Below the pieces are notes generated by a model. The model was not told the origin of the DNA. It ran no database searches and saw only the letters and a list, made by a program, of their open reading frames with translations. Position numbers and translations under genes: made by a program. Below, one piece after another: positions 1 through 10,694 of a stretch of 64,000 bases of DNA. This stretch comes from Rapana venosa (lineage: Eukaryota; Mollusca; Gastropoda; Neogastropoda; Muricidae): positions 39,946,116 through 40,010,115 of the forward strand of contig CM054138.1 in NCBI GenBank assembly GCA_028751875.1, written 5' to 3'. How positions within the stretch are numbered: position 1 is the stretch's first letter; every line of letters starts with the position of its first letter.

Positions 1-369
1 CAATAAAAGTGCGCCTCATGTGTTCTAAGGTTGAAATTATGAAATATGTGTTGCTACATGAATCACTGGATACTCTAACTCTGCTTATTTTTCCCCCACA
101 TATTCATGTAGACCCATGTACATAAATCTGATGAAACCTCTGTATTTTTCATGATTTTACATGTTTTTTTGTAGTGCCATGCATGAATTTGATAAAAATT
201 ATTTTACATGTAACATTACTGTATAATCTTTTCCTTCAAATAGGCCACCTCTCTTTTGTGTGTGTGTGTGTTTGTGTGTGTGTGTCTGGAAAAGGGACAG
301 AATGAGACAGAGAAGTGGAGACTTAAATGGCATTTAAACGATTATTTTTTTCTTTTTTTTTTTCATTTA
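1..369. other. AT-rich intergenic DNA with TG repeat
   Basis: No coding potential is seen. The stretch is AT-rich, with an interrupted TG run at about 258-287 and T-rich runs near 345-365 that lead into the SINE that follows. Confidence 0.6.
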
Positions 370-674
370 TACCACTTTAAGTCACGAGATTTCTCTGCAT
401 GAAATTCGGGCTGCTCTCCCTGGGAAGAGCGCGTCACCACAAGGGCAGCGCCACCTTTTTTTGTGTGTGTGTGTCTGCAACTGTATTTATTTCCCTATCA
501 GAGTGGCTTTTTTCTAAGAATTTTGCCAGGGACAACTCTCTTCTTGCTGTGGGTTCTTTTACGTGCATTGACAATGACAAATTTGACAATGACAATGACA
601 AATTCTTTTATTTCGAGGATAATGAATAAGCACCCATGTGTTTTTTTACATCCAGTCCCTGCCCTTAGGGATAT

Positions 675-712
<38 letters not shown>

Positions 713-998
713 AAGAGAGAGACAGAGAGTGTGTGTGTGTGTGTGTGTGTATGTTGGGGTGGAATGGAACCTAAGACTGTTCGTGTTTTTTGTCCACCTG
801 CTGAATAATTTTGTGTAATACACAGGACCTCGGTTTATCATCTCATCCAAAAGACTAGCACCCAGACCACCACTCATGGTCTAATGGATGGGGGAAAGTT
901 TCAGGCCCAAACGGGATTCGAACCACTGCACACTTCCGACCCAGACTTTTTGCATCCTAGACAGGTGCATTACCTCTAGACCACCGATCCACTTGCAT
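370..998 (-). mobile_element. tRNA-derived SINE (family A), split by an insertion
   Basis: This is the same element as at 48235-48655, in the same orientation. On the minus strand the head lies at about 998-900 and looks tRNA-derived: a box A-like stretch in 'GGTGGTCTAGAGGTAATGC' and a box B-like 'GGTTCGAATCCCG'. The body then runs to about 370. The segment at about 572-800 is absent from the 48-kb copy. It contains a piece of a second SINE family plus GA and GT microsatellites, so this is a nested insertion. Short frames inside it are not genes. Confidence 0.75.
599..755 (-). mobile_element. SINE family B 3' fragment with GA and GT microsatellites
   Basis: The segment at 599-660 matches the 3' end of SINE family B seen at 10720-10780 and 59715-59770 ('TTTATTTCGAGGATAATG' on the plus strand). 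It is followed by GA (about 678-723) and GT (728-750) repeats. It lies inside the family A SINE. Confidence 0.65.
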
Positions 999-1020
999 GA
1001 CAGGGATTGACTTACTTGAC

Positions 1021-1510
1021 TTATGCCTCTTGGTTCCTTGGGGAACATAGGGCTGCAACAACACCCCTCCAACGAACTCGGTTTTGGGAGATCCTCTTCA
1101 GCTCGGCCCATGTCATTCCGGCTGCCTTCGTTTCTTCGTCAACACTTCTGCGCCAGGTCTGCTTTGGTCGACCAACTTTCCGCTTCCCTTGTGGAAGAGT
1201 TGTCGGCGCACTGGCTTCCCGAAGGCTTTCACCAGCACGCGTCATAGGCTCTACCAGAGAGGACTCTTCCCCAACCATGTCGCTCGTAAGAGGTATTGTT
1301 GCAGTTTCAGTAACAGAGTGGTTTTTAAGTGAATGGGTCGTTAGCCCAATGCACAACCCCCAACCTGGAGGACCAGGGTGCATCGTTTAGTCTGGCTCCT
1401 CCCCCCCAGACCTGTTGAGCATGGTTGAACCTGCCAGAGGCCGAAGCCCCCGCCCACATAGCTCTGGGGGTCATTGAAGCACGCAAGCCATCCCACCACA
1501 ACAAGGTGAT
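1021..1510 (-). mobile_element. Internally deleted non-LTR retrotransposon (RTE-like)
   Basis: Read on the minus strand, about 1188-1021 encodes a retrotransposon C-terminal tail with the motifs 'GRPKQTWRRSVDEE' and 'VAALCSPRNQEA' before the stop. This style of ending ('GRPK.TWRR... W..lv.aLC') is common at the end of RTE-type endonuclease-reverse transcriptases. At 1510-1390 on the same strand there is GC-rich sequence ('GGTGTATCACCTTGTTGTGG' onward) resembling the 5' leader of such elements. No endonuclease or RT core lies between them. I infer a 5'-plus-3' remnant with the middle missing. The class assignment is from memory of the family and is moderately sure. Confidence 0.55.
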
Positions 1511-1542
1511 ACACCATCGGGACAGATGACAGGGATTACTAA

Positions 1543-1727
1543 AGATTTATTTATTCTTTTATTTGGAGGATAAAGGGATAAACAGTCATGTGCTTTTGTT
1601 TTTACATCCAGTCCCCATGCGCTTGTAGTTTTGTCATTCGTTCCCACCAGCAAAACTGGCAAAGGCAGAACAAATTTTAACATGTGCGCAAGGTGTTCTG
1701 CAGGGGTCTTCAGTCTATCCAAAAGAC
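1543..1727 (-). mobile_element. SINE family B, partial
   Basis: A diverged copy of the family B body: 'TTTATTTGGAGGATAAAG', then 'ACATCCAGTCCCCATGCGC', then 'GTTCTGCAGGGGTCTTCAG' on the plus strand. The tRNA-like head is missing. Confidence 0.65.
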
Positions 1728-3603
1728 AGAGAGAGAGAGAGAGAATTGTTTCATAAAATACATGTAATTACAATGATTTTATCAGATATATGTATCATGT
1801 ACCAAAAACAAATAGTAGTTTTTGACAGCTTATGTAAAATCATGAAAATTACAGATTTCATCAGATTTATGTATCAGGGTCTACATGAATATGTTGTCCC
1901 CCCCCTACACACACACACTCACAGGCTCTGTCTCAGAGTGTCTGTATAAACTGTTCTCTTAGAAAACAAATTGACAGGTACTTATTTCAATTGAAAAGGT
2001 GACTGTAAGCAGCCTGACAGCACTCAGAAGGTTAGAAATCGATTAGTGAGAAGGACTTTAGATTCTGTGAGACTGTTTTCTGTCGTGTTGAGATCACATT
2101 GCACCGGATGGCATCAGGTTATTTTTTTGGTGTGACTTTCATTCTCCCTTGAAAAGGAAAAAATTAACAAACATGCAATAAAAAAGCAATCAAACAAACA
2201 TGAAAATAATTTATGTACTTGCATGGTTTTCGTACTGATCTCATTCAATCATGTCAGCTGCTTCCCCAATTTTCCTGTTTTCCTTCATGTTCTGGTTGTT
2301 TTTTTGTCATAGCTACCAACCTTTGATAATCCCAAACTGGACTTTGGTAGGAGGAAGGTTCCCTCCTGAAAAAGTAGGTGTCGGGGTTGTGCCCCCTGAA
2401 GCTGAAGTATGTTGTTGTTTTTACAGTTGAGCAAACTCTTTAGCTGACAAGATGATCTGTATAGTCAGTGTGCTCCGCTTTGAAACAAAATGGCCATAGG
2501 TGGAAATCAAAAGTACAGTGATTACTTATTAGTTATTACGTCTGCTTTTATGAAGTACAAAATGAGTAGACAGAATTGTTTAGTTGATAGTTGAGCACCA
2601 GTTGCATTGGTTTTTGTTTTGATAACAACAATGTCCAAACACAGTGTCAAATTTTGGCCGGACTACATCGGCTCTTCGTAGTTGGCTACAGCTTCACATC
2701 TGTCCACTGCCGCCTGCAGGTCAATACTAGTTTTTTATCACATGCTCAGCAAAAGCACTTGCTTTCTTTGCTGCTACTTCTGTGATCTCATCTCTGGATT
2801 CTGTTTACATCAGTTAAATGGCATTAATGCACTGTTTGTACCTTGCTTTCTTGTTTTGAACTTTGATGGACACAAATCCATGCAGACAAGGCGATTGATG
2901 CTTGGCTTCCTTAACTTAATGGCCATGCGCTTTCAGTCATTGGCTCCTTGGACATTGTTGTCTGCTATTCCTTGTTAATGTTTTATTTTGTCTATGGCAC
3001 TTTTAACTTGCAAAAAAAAAAAAAAACTACAGGAAAAAAAGGAATGGCTGGCAGCTATATTTGTATATGCAAAGAGCTTTTCTCTCTCTTTCTGAGTCAC
3101 CTTTTCTTATACACACGCACACTCCAACGAACATGATGCAACTCCTTTCACAAAGTTCTGCAGTGTCACTTGAAAGAATGTTGTTTTTTTTTAATTTACT
3201 CTGTGTCATGTTTCAGAAGAAAGCTAATATACATGCATCATCCTGTTTCCCACATCCCAAGTTTTACTCCTTTTTTTGTGTGCATATTTTTCTCTATGGC
3301 TATAACTGTTTGTACTAGTCAGACTTTTTTGCATGTATATATATGTATATTTCTTACTTGGCTATCTTGTTTGTCCCTTAAATTTGATAGTTGTTTTGTT
3401 AGGTGTTTTATTTAAGTGTATACTGCATGGCAACTGAACAGCTGTGAGTAATTGAATGGAGTGGAATAAATTTCTTGTCTCACTGTTGGAGTCATTTGAG
3501 AGTGTGCATGTCTGCGAAGGAGTATCTGCCCTATATCACATTTATTTATCTGTTTGTCTGTCCCTCCAACTACATCACCTTCTCTTATGAGAACTTTGCT
3601 TAC
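1728..3603. other. Intergenic DNA, possibly a 3' UTR from a gene to the left
   Basis: No exon can be supported. The stretch is AT-rich with a poly(A) run at 3010-3025. At 3465-3470 there is an AATAAA about 20 bases before a T/G-rich stretch, and the preceding 1.4 kb is U-rich with several ATGTATAT-type motifs. This would fit the end of a plus-strand mRNA whose coding exons lie outside the window. Chance occurrence is equally possible in AT-rich DNA. Confidence 0.25.
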
Positions 3604-3677
3604 AATAATAATAATAATAATGTATGGAATTTATATAGCGCTGAATCTTGTAAAGCAACAAATCAAAGCGCTCAGAT
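3604..3677 (-). mobile_element. SINE/LINE 3' tail module with (ATT)n end
   Basis: An (AAT)n run is followed by 'GTATGGAATTTATATAGCGC' and 'GCAACAAATCAAAGCGCTC'. The same module occurs at 16166, 48152 and 59630, and in diverged form at 31000 and 34350. On the minus strand it ends in (ATT)n, as in LINEs of the CR1/L2/Rex1 group, and a related copy ends the LINE at 11682-12905. Confidence 0.8.
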
Positions 3678-3850
3678 GACTTTTTTTTATGCGTGTGTAT
3701 GCGTTTTTTAAGATTTTGTCATGTTTCCACCAGCGCACAATGGCCTACTCTTCCGAAAAGCGGAACAGGATTTAACGTGTGCACAAGATGTTTCTGCATG
3801 CGTTTGAACACGGGGCCTCAGTTTATAGTCTCATCCGAAGGACTTTAACA
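3678..3850 (-). mobile_element. SINE family B, partial
   Basis: The family B body joins the tail module directly. It carries 'CACAATGGCCTACTCTTCCG', then 'AACAGGATTTAACGTGTGC' and the conserved core 'TATAGTCTCATCCGAAGGAC'. The same junction type recurs at 59705. Confidence 0.7.
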
Positions 3851-4430
3851 ATAACAATTAAGAAAGTTTGTTCATTTTTTAAAAATCCTTGTCACGGTCG
3901 TTCTTTGTGATTTTTTAAAAACCTTTCATAAACTGTTTCAAATAAAACTCATTTATACAACAACAACAAATGTGTTCCTTCTCCATACACGATTTTCTTC
4001 AGATGTAAGAAACTTGCTCAGATATAGGAAACCTATTTTCTTACCTATAAACAAGTTCTTACCAGTTAAATTTCTTTTAAAATGTTTGGCTGTAAAAGAC
4101 CCTTGAATTTTTCAGGCAGTGAGCTTCTGTTCTAAGATTATCTAGAGAAACGGCTCAGGCATGAATGAAAGTAACGCCACTTCTTTGTCTCATGTGGAGA
4201 GAGGGTGCTGCCATTCTTTCCATTGTTACTTTCATAGTTGTAAGGGTATATAGCCACTCTGAACAGTTCCTTGGCTTCATTTGCAATGCCCAATGGAAGA
4301 AACTGGCCAGCAATCTCCTTAAATAAAGAGAAATACACATGTAGGCTATATATCATCAATGCCAAGGAAGCCAGTCCAGTCTATACAAGAAAAAGAAAAT
4401 CATTGGTGAGGAGTTAGTTCCTATGGCAGG

Positions 4431-4723
4431 GTGGCACCGTGGTCGAGTGGTTTAGGCGGTCAACTCGTGATCCAGAAGTCGCAGGTTCGATCCCCGCTCG
4501 GCTCGGTGTTGTGTCCTTGGGAAAGACACTTTACTCCTATTTTCCTCACTCCACCCAGGTGTACAAGTGGGTACCAGCTCTGCTGGGGAAGTATCTGGCG
4601 ACAGACTAGCGTCCTGTCACAGGGGTGGTGAAAAACCATCAGTTCGCTTAACGCTACAGAAACCGGGATAAGCTCCGGCTCTATGGGCCTTCTGGCTCGA
4701 AAGAACATACATTTTTTTTTTTT
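4431..4723 (+). mobile_element. tRNA-derived SINE (family C), near full length
   Basis: The tRNA-like head has a box A-like 'GTGGTCGAGTGGTTTAGGCG' and box B 'GGTTCGATCCCC' at about 4440-4495. The body contains a core around 'CAGGTGTACAAGTGGGTACC' and ends in a T-rich tail at 4711-4723. A nearly identical inverted copy lies at 26024-26305, which indicates a recently active family. Confidence 0.85.
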
Positions 4724-5392
4724 AGTTCCTATGGCAACTTTATGCATCATTTTGAGAGAGAAACAGGAGTACCTGGGTCAACTTGCCAGTGGTAGGAACG
4801 ATGCAAGGAGAAAATGTAACAGTCTAGTCATGAGACTGTCAGCCAGATTCCCAAAACAGAGTGGACAGACTACACATCATTAAGACTTCCATGTGTGACT
4901 GTATGAACATTTGCAAGGAATCATTGACAGAAAAAAATGCAACACTGCATGCAGTATACACTGAGCAACGCTAGTTTCTAATATTCAAAATAATATGTAA
5001 TGTCAGTCTGAATGTACCTTTGCAAAACAAAAAAAGAAATGGTTTTGCGCCACTTGCTATTGTGGCGACATGCTCTCTTATTGGCTTCTCTTACTGGCAG
5101 CATGATCGAATCCTGCGGCATGAGAATCCCTGAAGTCAGCAAGTCCAGCAAAGAGGGGAACAAATGGAGGAGTAGGCTATAATCCCGTTGGTATCATTGA
5201 CTGCAGTGGCCAACAGGGCACCCAGTGAACAAGCATTGCTAGCTGTCTGTTTTCATGGTCACTGTTCTTTCACTTTGTACATCACATTTTGAAGAAGTGT
5301 TCATTTTGACTGATAAGAGTTTTCACTTGTTAACATGCCCCTAAAAGGATCAAGGGTTAAAATTTTTGTATTGGTGTGGCACTGTTTCAATG

Positions 5393-5747
5393 AGACGGGA
5401 TAGTCTGCTTGGTTAGAGCGTTGCGCATTGCGCTCGTGATCTGCTGACCCAGGTTCGAATCCCGGTCAAGGGGATATTTTTCCCTGGAGTTAACATCAGT
5501 GCCGACTAAACTCTCCCCCCAGAAGACCTTCGGATGAGACTATAAATCGAGGTCCCGTGCGCGAATACATGCAGAACATCTTGTCTATACGTTAAAACCT
5601 GTTCCACATTTTTGGAAGAGTAGGCCTTCGTGTGCCGGTGGGAATAAATGACAAAATTTACAAAACTGCATACACACGGGGACTAGTTGTAAAAAAAAAA
5701 AAAGCACATAAGTGCTTATTCCATTATCCTCGAAATAAAAGAGAGAG
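5393..5747 (+). mobile_element. tRNA-derived SINE (family B), full length
   Basis: This is the most complete family B copy. The head has box A-like 'TTGGTTAGAGCGTTGCGC' and box B 'GGTTCGAATCCCGG'. The central core is 'CTTCGGATGAGACTATAAAT' and the 3' end is 'CATTATCCTCGAAATAAAAG'. It lies just downstream of the 3' end of the P450 locus, in the opposite orientation. Confidence 0.85.
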
Positions 5748-5860
5748 AAAAAGTCGTGTAAGCATGTGCTGATATGACTGTATAGAAGTGTATGCATGCA
5801 CGTCGTAAGGCAGACGTACTCAGGTGCAGGTATACAGAATTATGTGTGTGTGTGCATGCT

Positions 5861-6042
5861 TCACACTCTGGACACTGCACGGATAGTGAATGGTTGTGGA
5901 GTGTAGGTTCCTCCAAATTCTCCTTCCAAAGATGGCAGCTGTCCCTCATCAGTGGGCAGGAAGCGGAAGTGCTGGATGAGAGTGGCCAGGTACAGGAAGA
6001 GCTCCATTCTGACCATGGATTCCCCCCCACACTGACGACGAC
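5861..6042 (-). CDS. P450 exon 5: haem loop and C-terminus
   Basis: The acceptor is GGCGCAG|GT. The exon supplies 'RRQCGGE' with the axial cysteine, then the L-helix 'MVRMELFLYLATLIQHF' and the C-terminus 'PSLEGEFGGTYTPQPFTIRA', ending in TGA at 5861-5863. This is the usual last exon of invertebrate CYP2-type genes. It is intact. Confidence 0.85.
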
Positions 6043-6868
6043 CTGCGCCATGCACACACAGGAAATGCGATCTGTACATGAGTTACAGCCAGGATACATC
6101 TAAAAAAGGAAAACACGAAGGCCTCTAGCCACTGATCATTTCGTAATTAGTGTATAAACTCATTTAAGAAAAGCAAACAGGATTGGACCGTTGCCAGTGT
6201 AAAGTTACTGATGAGAATGCAACAAAGTCTTCTACAGACTGAGGTAGATTAAGGGGTGTTGGTGGATTGTTTTCGTGTTTTTTATTAATTTAATCTCTCT
6301 TAAAAAATTTTTTTTTAATCTCATGGTGGCAGGTCAGCTAATGTGCTGACCTGCCCATGCAAGAACTCTCCCAGGAGAGAGCAGCCAAGTCTCATGCTGA
6401 GAAATCTGCTATGACCTTAAGTAGTATGCAATGCAATACAATACAATACAACGGTTTCTCTCTGATCCTCTATTCCCATGTGAAAGGGATGAAAACCTAC
6501 CACATTAAATACAAAATTGTACTGACGTGCTTTCCATGTCCAGTTTTCGTGTTAACTGTCGTGTTAACTGTCGATTGCCCTTTTGCAACACACTTTAGAT
6601 GGATCTCTCAGTCATTGACACTATTTGAACTGCTTGTGGTAAGATCAGGTAACGTCCATGAGCGTGGGAATCACAGAATTGGTATCATCACAAAAGCTGA
6701 CCAACTGTCACAAATTAGCAGCAATATGAAGTACTAAACGGTCAGTTACTTTAATTGTACAGCCCTTACAAAGATGGGTAACAGACATAAAAATGACTTG
6801 ATGATTTGATCACCAGTCCTACCTTGATTGCTGTAAGCTTTACTCTACCAAAATAATCAAGAAAGTAC

Positions 6869-7307
6869 CTGCGCCAAAGGGAATGAACTCTTCTAGTTAT
6901 GTCAGTTTCCCATCAAGGCCGATAAATCTCTCAGGACGAAAATTCTCAGGATCTCCCCAGATTTCAGGATCCTGCAGGACACAGTTTAGGTCAGGAATGA
7001 CGTCAGTGCCTTTGGGGATGACGTAACCACGGAACATGACGTCGCATGACGTGGCGTGCACGGAAGCCAGAGGCGCCTGTCTCCTTTCCTTAGCACCTCA
7101 CAGACCTGGCCTCCAGGTAGGTCAGCTTGGCCTTGTCCCTCATGCTGGGGGGCCGGTGATGTCCCACCACCTCAGAAATTTGCTGGCAGCACTTGGTCTG
7201 GACATGTGGGTAGTGGAGAAGGAGGAGCAGCACCCAGTGCAGGGCTGTGGAGGTGGCCTCTGCTCCAGCCATGAACAGGTCAGACACGGTGTTCAGCAAA
7301 CTCTCGC
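6869..7307 (-). CDS. P450 exon 4: I-helix, K-helix and PERF region, damaged
   Basis: The exon opens with 'DLFMAGAEATSTALHW' (I-helix). After 'LTYLEA' the frame is lost. 'CEVLRK' (ExxR) is in a second frame and 'HATSCDVMFRGYVIPKGTDV' in a third. 'DPEIWGDPENFRPERF' follows, then a TAA between 'GKLT' and 'LEEFIPFGAG'. Two lost bases explain the shifts: 439 bases observed, 441 needed for phase. The donor is GCAG|GTACTT. Confidence 0.8.
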
Positions 7308-7619
7308 CTGAACACAGAGAAAAAGGTGCTGTGCATTAGTATAGCAGCTGCAAAATAGTACATATTTCAGGCGAAGGAACTAGGCTTTGTTTTAGTAATC
7401 GAGCTGCCGTGACAACAGTACTTTTGGGTTCTTAACGGAAATGGCAGCCTGAATTCTGCGACTGTGGAGATGCCAGTAGTTAGTTACGCAAGAAGCTTCT
7501 ATTTTTGGAATGCATGTAGGTAGCATTGCCATCTTACCACTAAATAGTCAGGGACTGGAAATTGTTTTAGAAGATGGTGGAGACTCTTTTACTGATCTCC
7601 TGTAGACTAAGTTGGAGAA

Positions 7620-7710
7620 AAGTAGCTGGGTTTTTTTGCTCCTGGGCTAGAGTCCGAGGTTCACTGCATATAGAACCGTTTTTAGCCACCATTATTTTAG
7701 CTGTATTCCG
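7620..7710 (-). mobile_element. Repeat family D fragment in P450 intron 3
   Basis: 'GGCTAGAGTCCGAGGTTCAC' and 'AACCGTTTTTAGCCACCATT' match segments at 25220-25300 and 42360-42430. It is short and diverged. Confidence 0.5.
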
Positions 7711-8243
7711 AGTTCAGGGAAAAAGTAACTTGATATTCAATGCATTTGGAACAAGGTATCCATTTTTATAGATATCCCCCCCCCCTCCCCCCCGAAAAAA
7801 ACAAACAACAAACCCAACAAAAAACAAAAACAAGCACACACACACAAACAAAAAACTTAACAAAGGCTGACTATGGCTTCTATTGCCAATTTGCTTTAGT
7901 GATGCTTATTGTCAGTGGATCCCAAAAGTAGTTCCACTGTCCCAATGAGCCAGCTGCCTTTTCTTTGCACCACCAAGTAAAACATGCACCATTCTTCTGA
8001 GAATGATAGATACGAGTACCCATCATTATGCTTTTTTATTGTTTTGTTTACATCCTGTCACCGTGTTCATAAAGGCCTGAATAATGAAATGAAGACCTAG
8101 GCCTAAACATTAATGGTTGATGATCAAGGCGGGGAGAGAGATACATTAAGACAGAGACAAATAGGCAGAGGGACACAGTGAGAGACAGACAGGCAGACAG
8201 AGAGACAGACAGAAAGATATATATAGATATTTTGCACACTAAC

Positions 8244-8484
8244 CACACAGTGTAGTTTCCACAACACCTCGTTTCTTGTGGTCTTGGATCTGTCGAAGGT
8301 AGTTGAAGATAAAATCAGAGTCCTCTACCTCTCCTCCTCCTTCTTGCAGTGTTTTCCTGTGGGCAGCCACAGTGCTTCTCTATGAAGTCAAAGAGAGCTT
8401 TCACATTGGCCAGAACCTTCTGCTTCTTGAACAGGTCTCCAGGAAGATAGCCTAAGACTGGTAAATAGTTCAGGTTGGCAGTCC
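8244..8484 (-). CDS. P450 exon 3: G/H region with a one-base frame break
   Basis: The acceptor is ACACAG|GG and the donor TGTG|GTTAGT. The start reads 'NYLPVLGYLPGDLFKKQK' in frame. After 'FDFIE' the frame runs to a stop (TGA), while the next frame continues with clan-typical sequence 'HRKTLQEGGGEVEDSDFIFN' to the donor. One surplus base near 8370 explains it. The exon is 241 bases long, and 240 would restore phase 1 to phase 1. Confidence 0.8.
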
Positions 8485-9436
8485 CTGTGTACACAACAAA
8501 GCATATCTATATTTTCTATTGTTAGTACAATAACGCTCCCCCCAAAAAAAACCCACAACAACAAACCAACAACAACAAAAAAACACCCCAAATCCCCCGA
8601 AAAACAAAGAAGCAAAAACAAAACAGAACCCAAAAAAACCATGCCAAGAAACCATAACAACAAAAAGCCAAGACTTTTCAGAAGACTGATGGTCTGACCA
8701 GCTGGTGTGCAATATCAGTTAGGCTTACATTGCATTTTATCACATCTACACGACATGTTATACGTATATACTACAGTGGCAACAATCTCATACACTCTTC
8801 TTCACCTAACAGTTACAGAAGCTATTCCAATATCAACAAACGTAACTGAAAAAAGAAATGTGACCCTAGACCACAAAATGACCCCCATTGCACCGATCCA
8901 CTTTTCCCTCCCGGCAAGGAGTCATTTTAGGCTGGTGGTGGGTGGGGTGGGGGTGGAGCAGTTGTCTATCTTGAGAGTTTGGTTGATTATAAAATCATAA
9001 TCTTTCTTTCACCTTGTACTGAAGTATCAAGGCGTTATTTTGTTTCCCTTTGCTTTGAAAACAAAAACACCCAACCCCTCATGCTGACCACCTAATAAGA
9101 TGTAAAATTGGTCAATTTATCATTTTGTCACTTCCTGAAGTCTAGCATTTCAATTTGTAATAACTTTTCATAGAATCGTACGATTTTCAATCTGTTTTTT
9201 GCTTTTTGTATTGAACAAAGTGCGTGCCTACATGCTGTATGAGTGGGCAGTGCCTCACATGTGGGTGGGTTGTATGTTTACCTCTGTGTGTACCTGTGTA
9301 CAATTTTTAAGATGGATTGTTTATTACTTTCCGTTTATTATCATTATATATGGCTTGTAACCCACATGAGCTTCTCTGCTTATTGAGATAATAAGGTATT
9401 GGTATAATGTGTGTAACCAGTAAAATGACCACAGAC

Positions 9437-9733
9437 CTGGCACTAGGTGGAAGTTCTCGTCCATACGCTGGAGATGCTCGATGAGCTCAGGGTCTGTGTA
9501 GTCAAAGCACTTTCCCAGCAGGATGGAGCACATGTTGTTGGAGATGCTGACCTGAGTCATCCGGGCAAGGTCCACAGCTGCCCCCTGGTGGTCCCTGATG
9601 GCCTGGACGAGGTGAGTGATCTCCTCTTGGATCCTCTCCGCCAGGATGTTCCTGCCCATGTCCATGGCCCGCAGAATCTCCAGAGCCGTTTTCCGCTGTT
9701 CCCGCCACGTGCTGCCTGAGGAGCCTACAACAC
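9437..9733 (-). CDS. P450 exon 2: C- to F-helix
   Basis: The acceptor is TCTCAG|GT and the donor CCAG|GTCTGT. The exon reads openly in phase with exon 1: 'GVVGSSGSTWREQRK', then 'SISNNMCSILLG', then 'HLQRMDENFHLVPG'. The WxxxR of the C-helix, which contacts a haem propionate, is present. The exon is intact, with no frame break. Confidence 0.85.
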
Positions 9734-9754
9734 CTGAGATTGTGAGGGGAAAAA

Positions 9755-10365
9755 TCAGTCATGCAATGTAGCAGACATCTTGGTTCTGGCAGACTTTTCA
9801 GTCATGCAATGTAGCAGACATCTTGGTTCTGGCAGACTTTTCAGTCATGCAATGTAGCGGACATCTTGGTTTTGCCAGACTTTTCAGTCATGCAATGTAG
9901 CGGACATCTTGGTTTTGCCAGACTTTTCAGTCATGCAATGTAGTGGACATCTTGGTTCTGGCAGACTTTTCAGTCATGCAATGTAGCGGACATCTTGGCT
10001 CTGGCAGACTTTTCAGTCATGCAATGTAGCAGACATCTTGGTTCTGGCAGACTTTTCAGTCATGCAATGTAGCAGACATCTTGGTTTTGCCAGACTTTTC
10101 AGTCATGCAATGTAGCAGACATCTTGGTTCTGGCAGACTTTTCAGTCATGCAATGTAGCAGACATCTTGGTTTTGCCAGACTTTTCAGTCATGCAATGTA
10201 GCAGACATCTTGGTTTTGCCAGACTTTTCAGTCATGCAATGTAGCGGACATCTTGGTTCTGGCAGACTTTTTAGTCATGCAATGTAGCGGACATCTTGGC
10301 TCTGGCAGATTTTTCAGTCATGCGATGTCCTGTACATCTTGTCTGTGGCAGACTTTTCAAGTTCA
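9755..10365 (+). repeat. 43-bp minisatellite, about 14 copies, beside P450 exon 2
   Basis: The unit begins 'TCAGTCATGCAATGTAGC' and continues with 'GACATCTTGGTTCTGGCAG'. Successive starts are 43 bases apart (for example 9755 and 9798). Copies differ by a few substitutions (TTCTGG or TTTTGC; GCAG, GCGG or GTGG). The array starts about 20 bases upstream of the exon 2 acceptor on the gene strand, so it occupies the branch-point region. Confidence 0.95.
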
Positions 10366-10454
10366 ATAGTTTGTTGGAGGACTGTCGCTGCGCAAATATT
10401 TTCATTGACTCATGTCTGTTTCTTGTTATATGCATTTCAAAATAATAATACCCC

Positions 10455-10467
10455 CCTCTCCCCCCCT

Positions 10468-10495
<28 letters not shown>
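10455..10495 (+). repeat. Poly(C)/poly(A) run
   Basis: A C-rich run interrupted by T is followed by about nine A's. It gives spurious proline- and lysine-rich frames and has no gene content. Confidence 0.8.
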
Positions 10496-10498
<3 letters not shown>

Positions 10499-10694
10499 CC
10501 TTCACATTGTGGAAAATTCTCCATAAAATCTTACAAGCTGTTTTTATTTTCATCAATTGTCCTTATGTGTCCAAGGTTGGCAACATTTCATCGAACATGT
10601 TTTTTGTGTAGATACAACACATGTTTAGCACAATAATTATGGGAAATACAAGTGTTGTTGTCATTAACAAGGAATACAAAACAGGCATCAAGCT

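Noticed and set aside
5405..5475. tRNA gene on the plus strand
   Set aside because: Box A- and B-like sequences are present, but the cloverleaf does not close and the sequence continues into a repeated SINE body found elsewhere in the window.
7036..7311. 91-codon plus-strand open frame
   Set aside because: It is the antisense shadow of P450 exon 4, which carries recognised motifs on the minus strand.
9502..9762. 86-codon minus-strand frame over P450 exon 2
   Set aside because: It is the wrong frame; the +1 frame carries the P450 C-helix and following motifs.
9755..10365. CRISPR-like array of 43-bp repeats
   Set aside because: The units are contiguous without unique spacers, and the context is eukaryotic.
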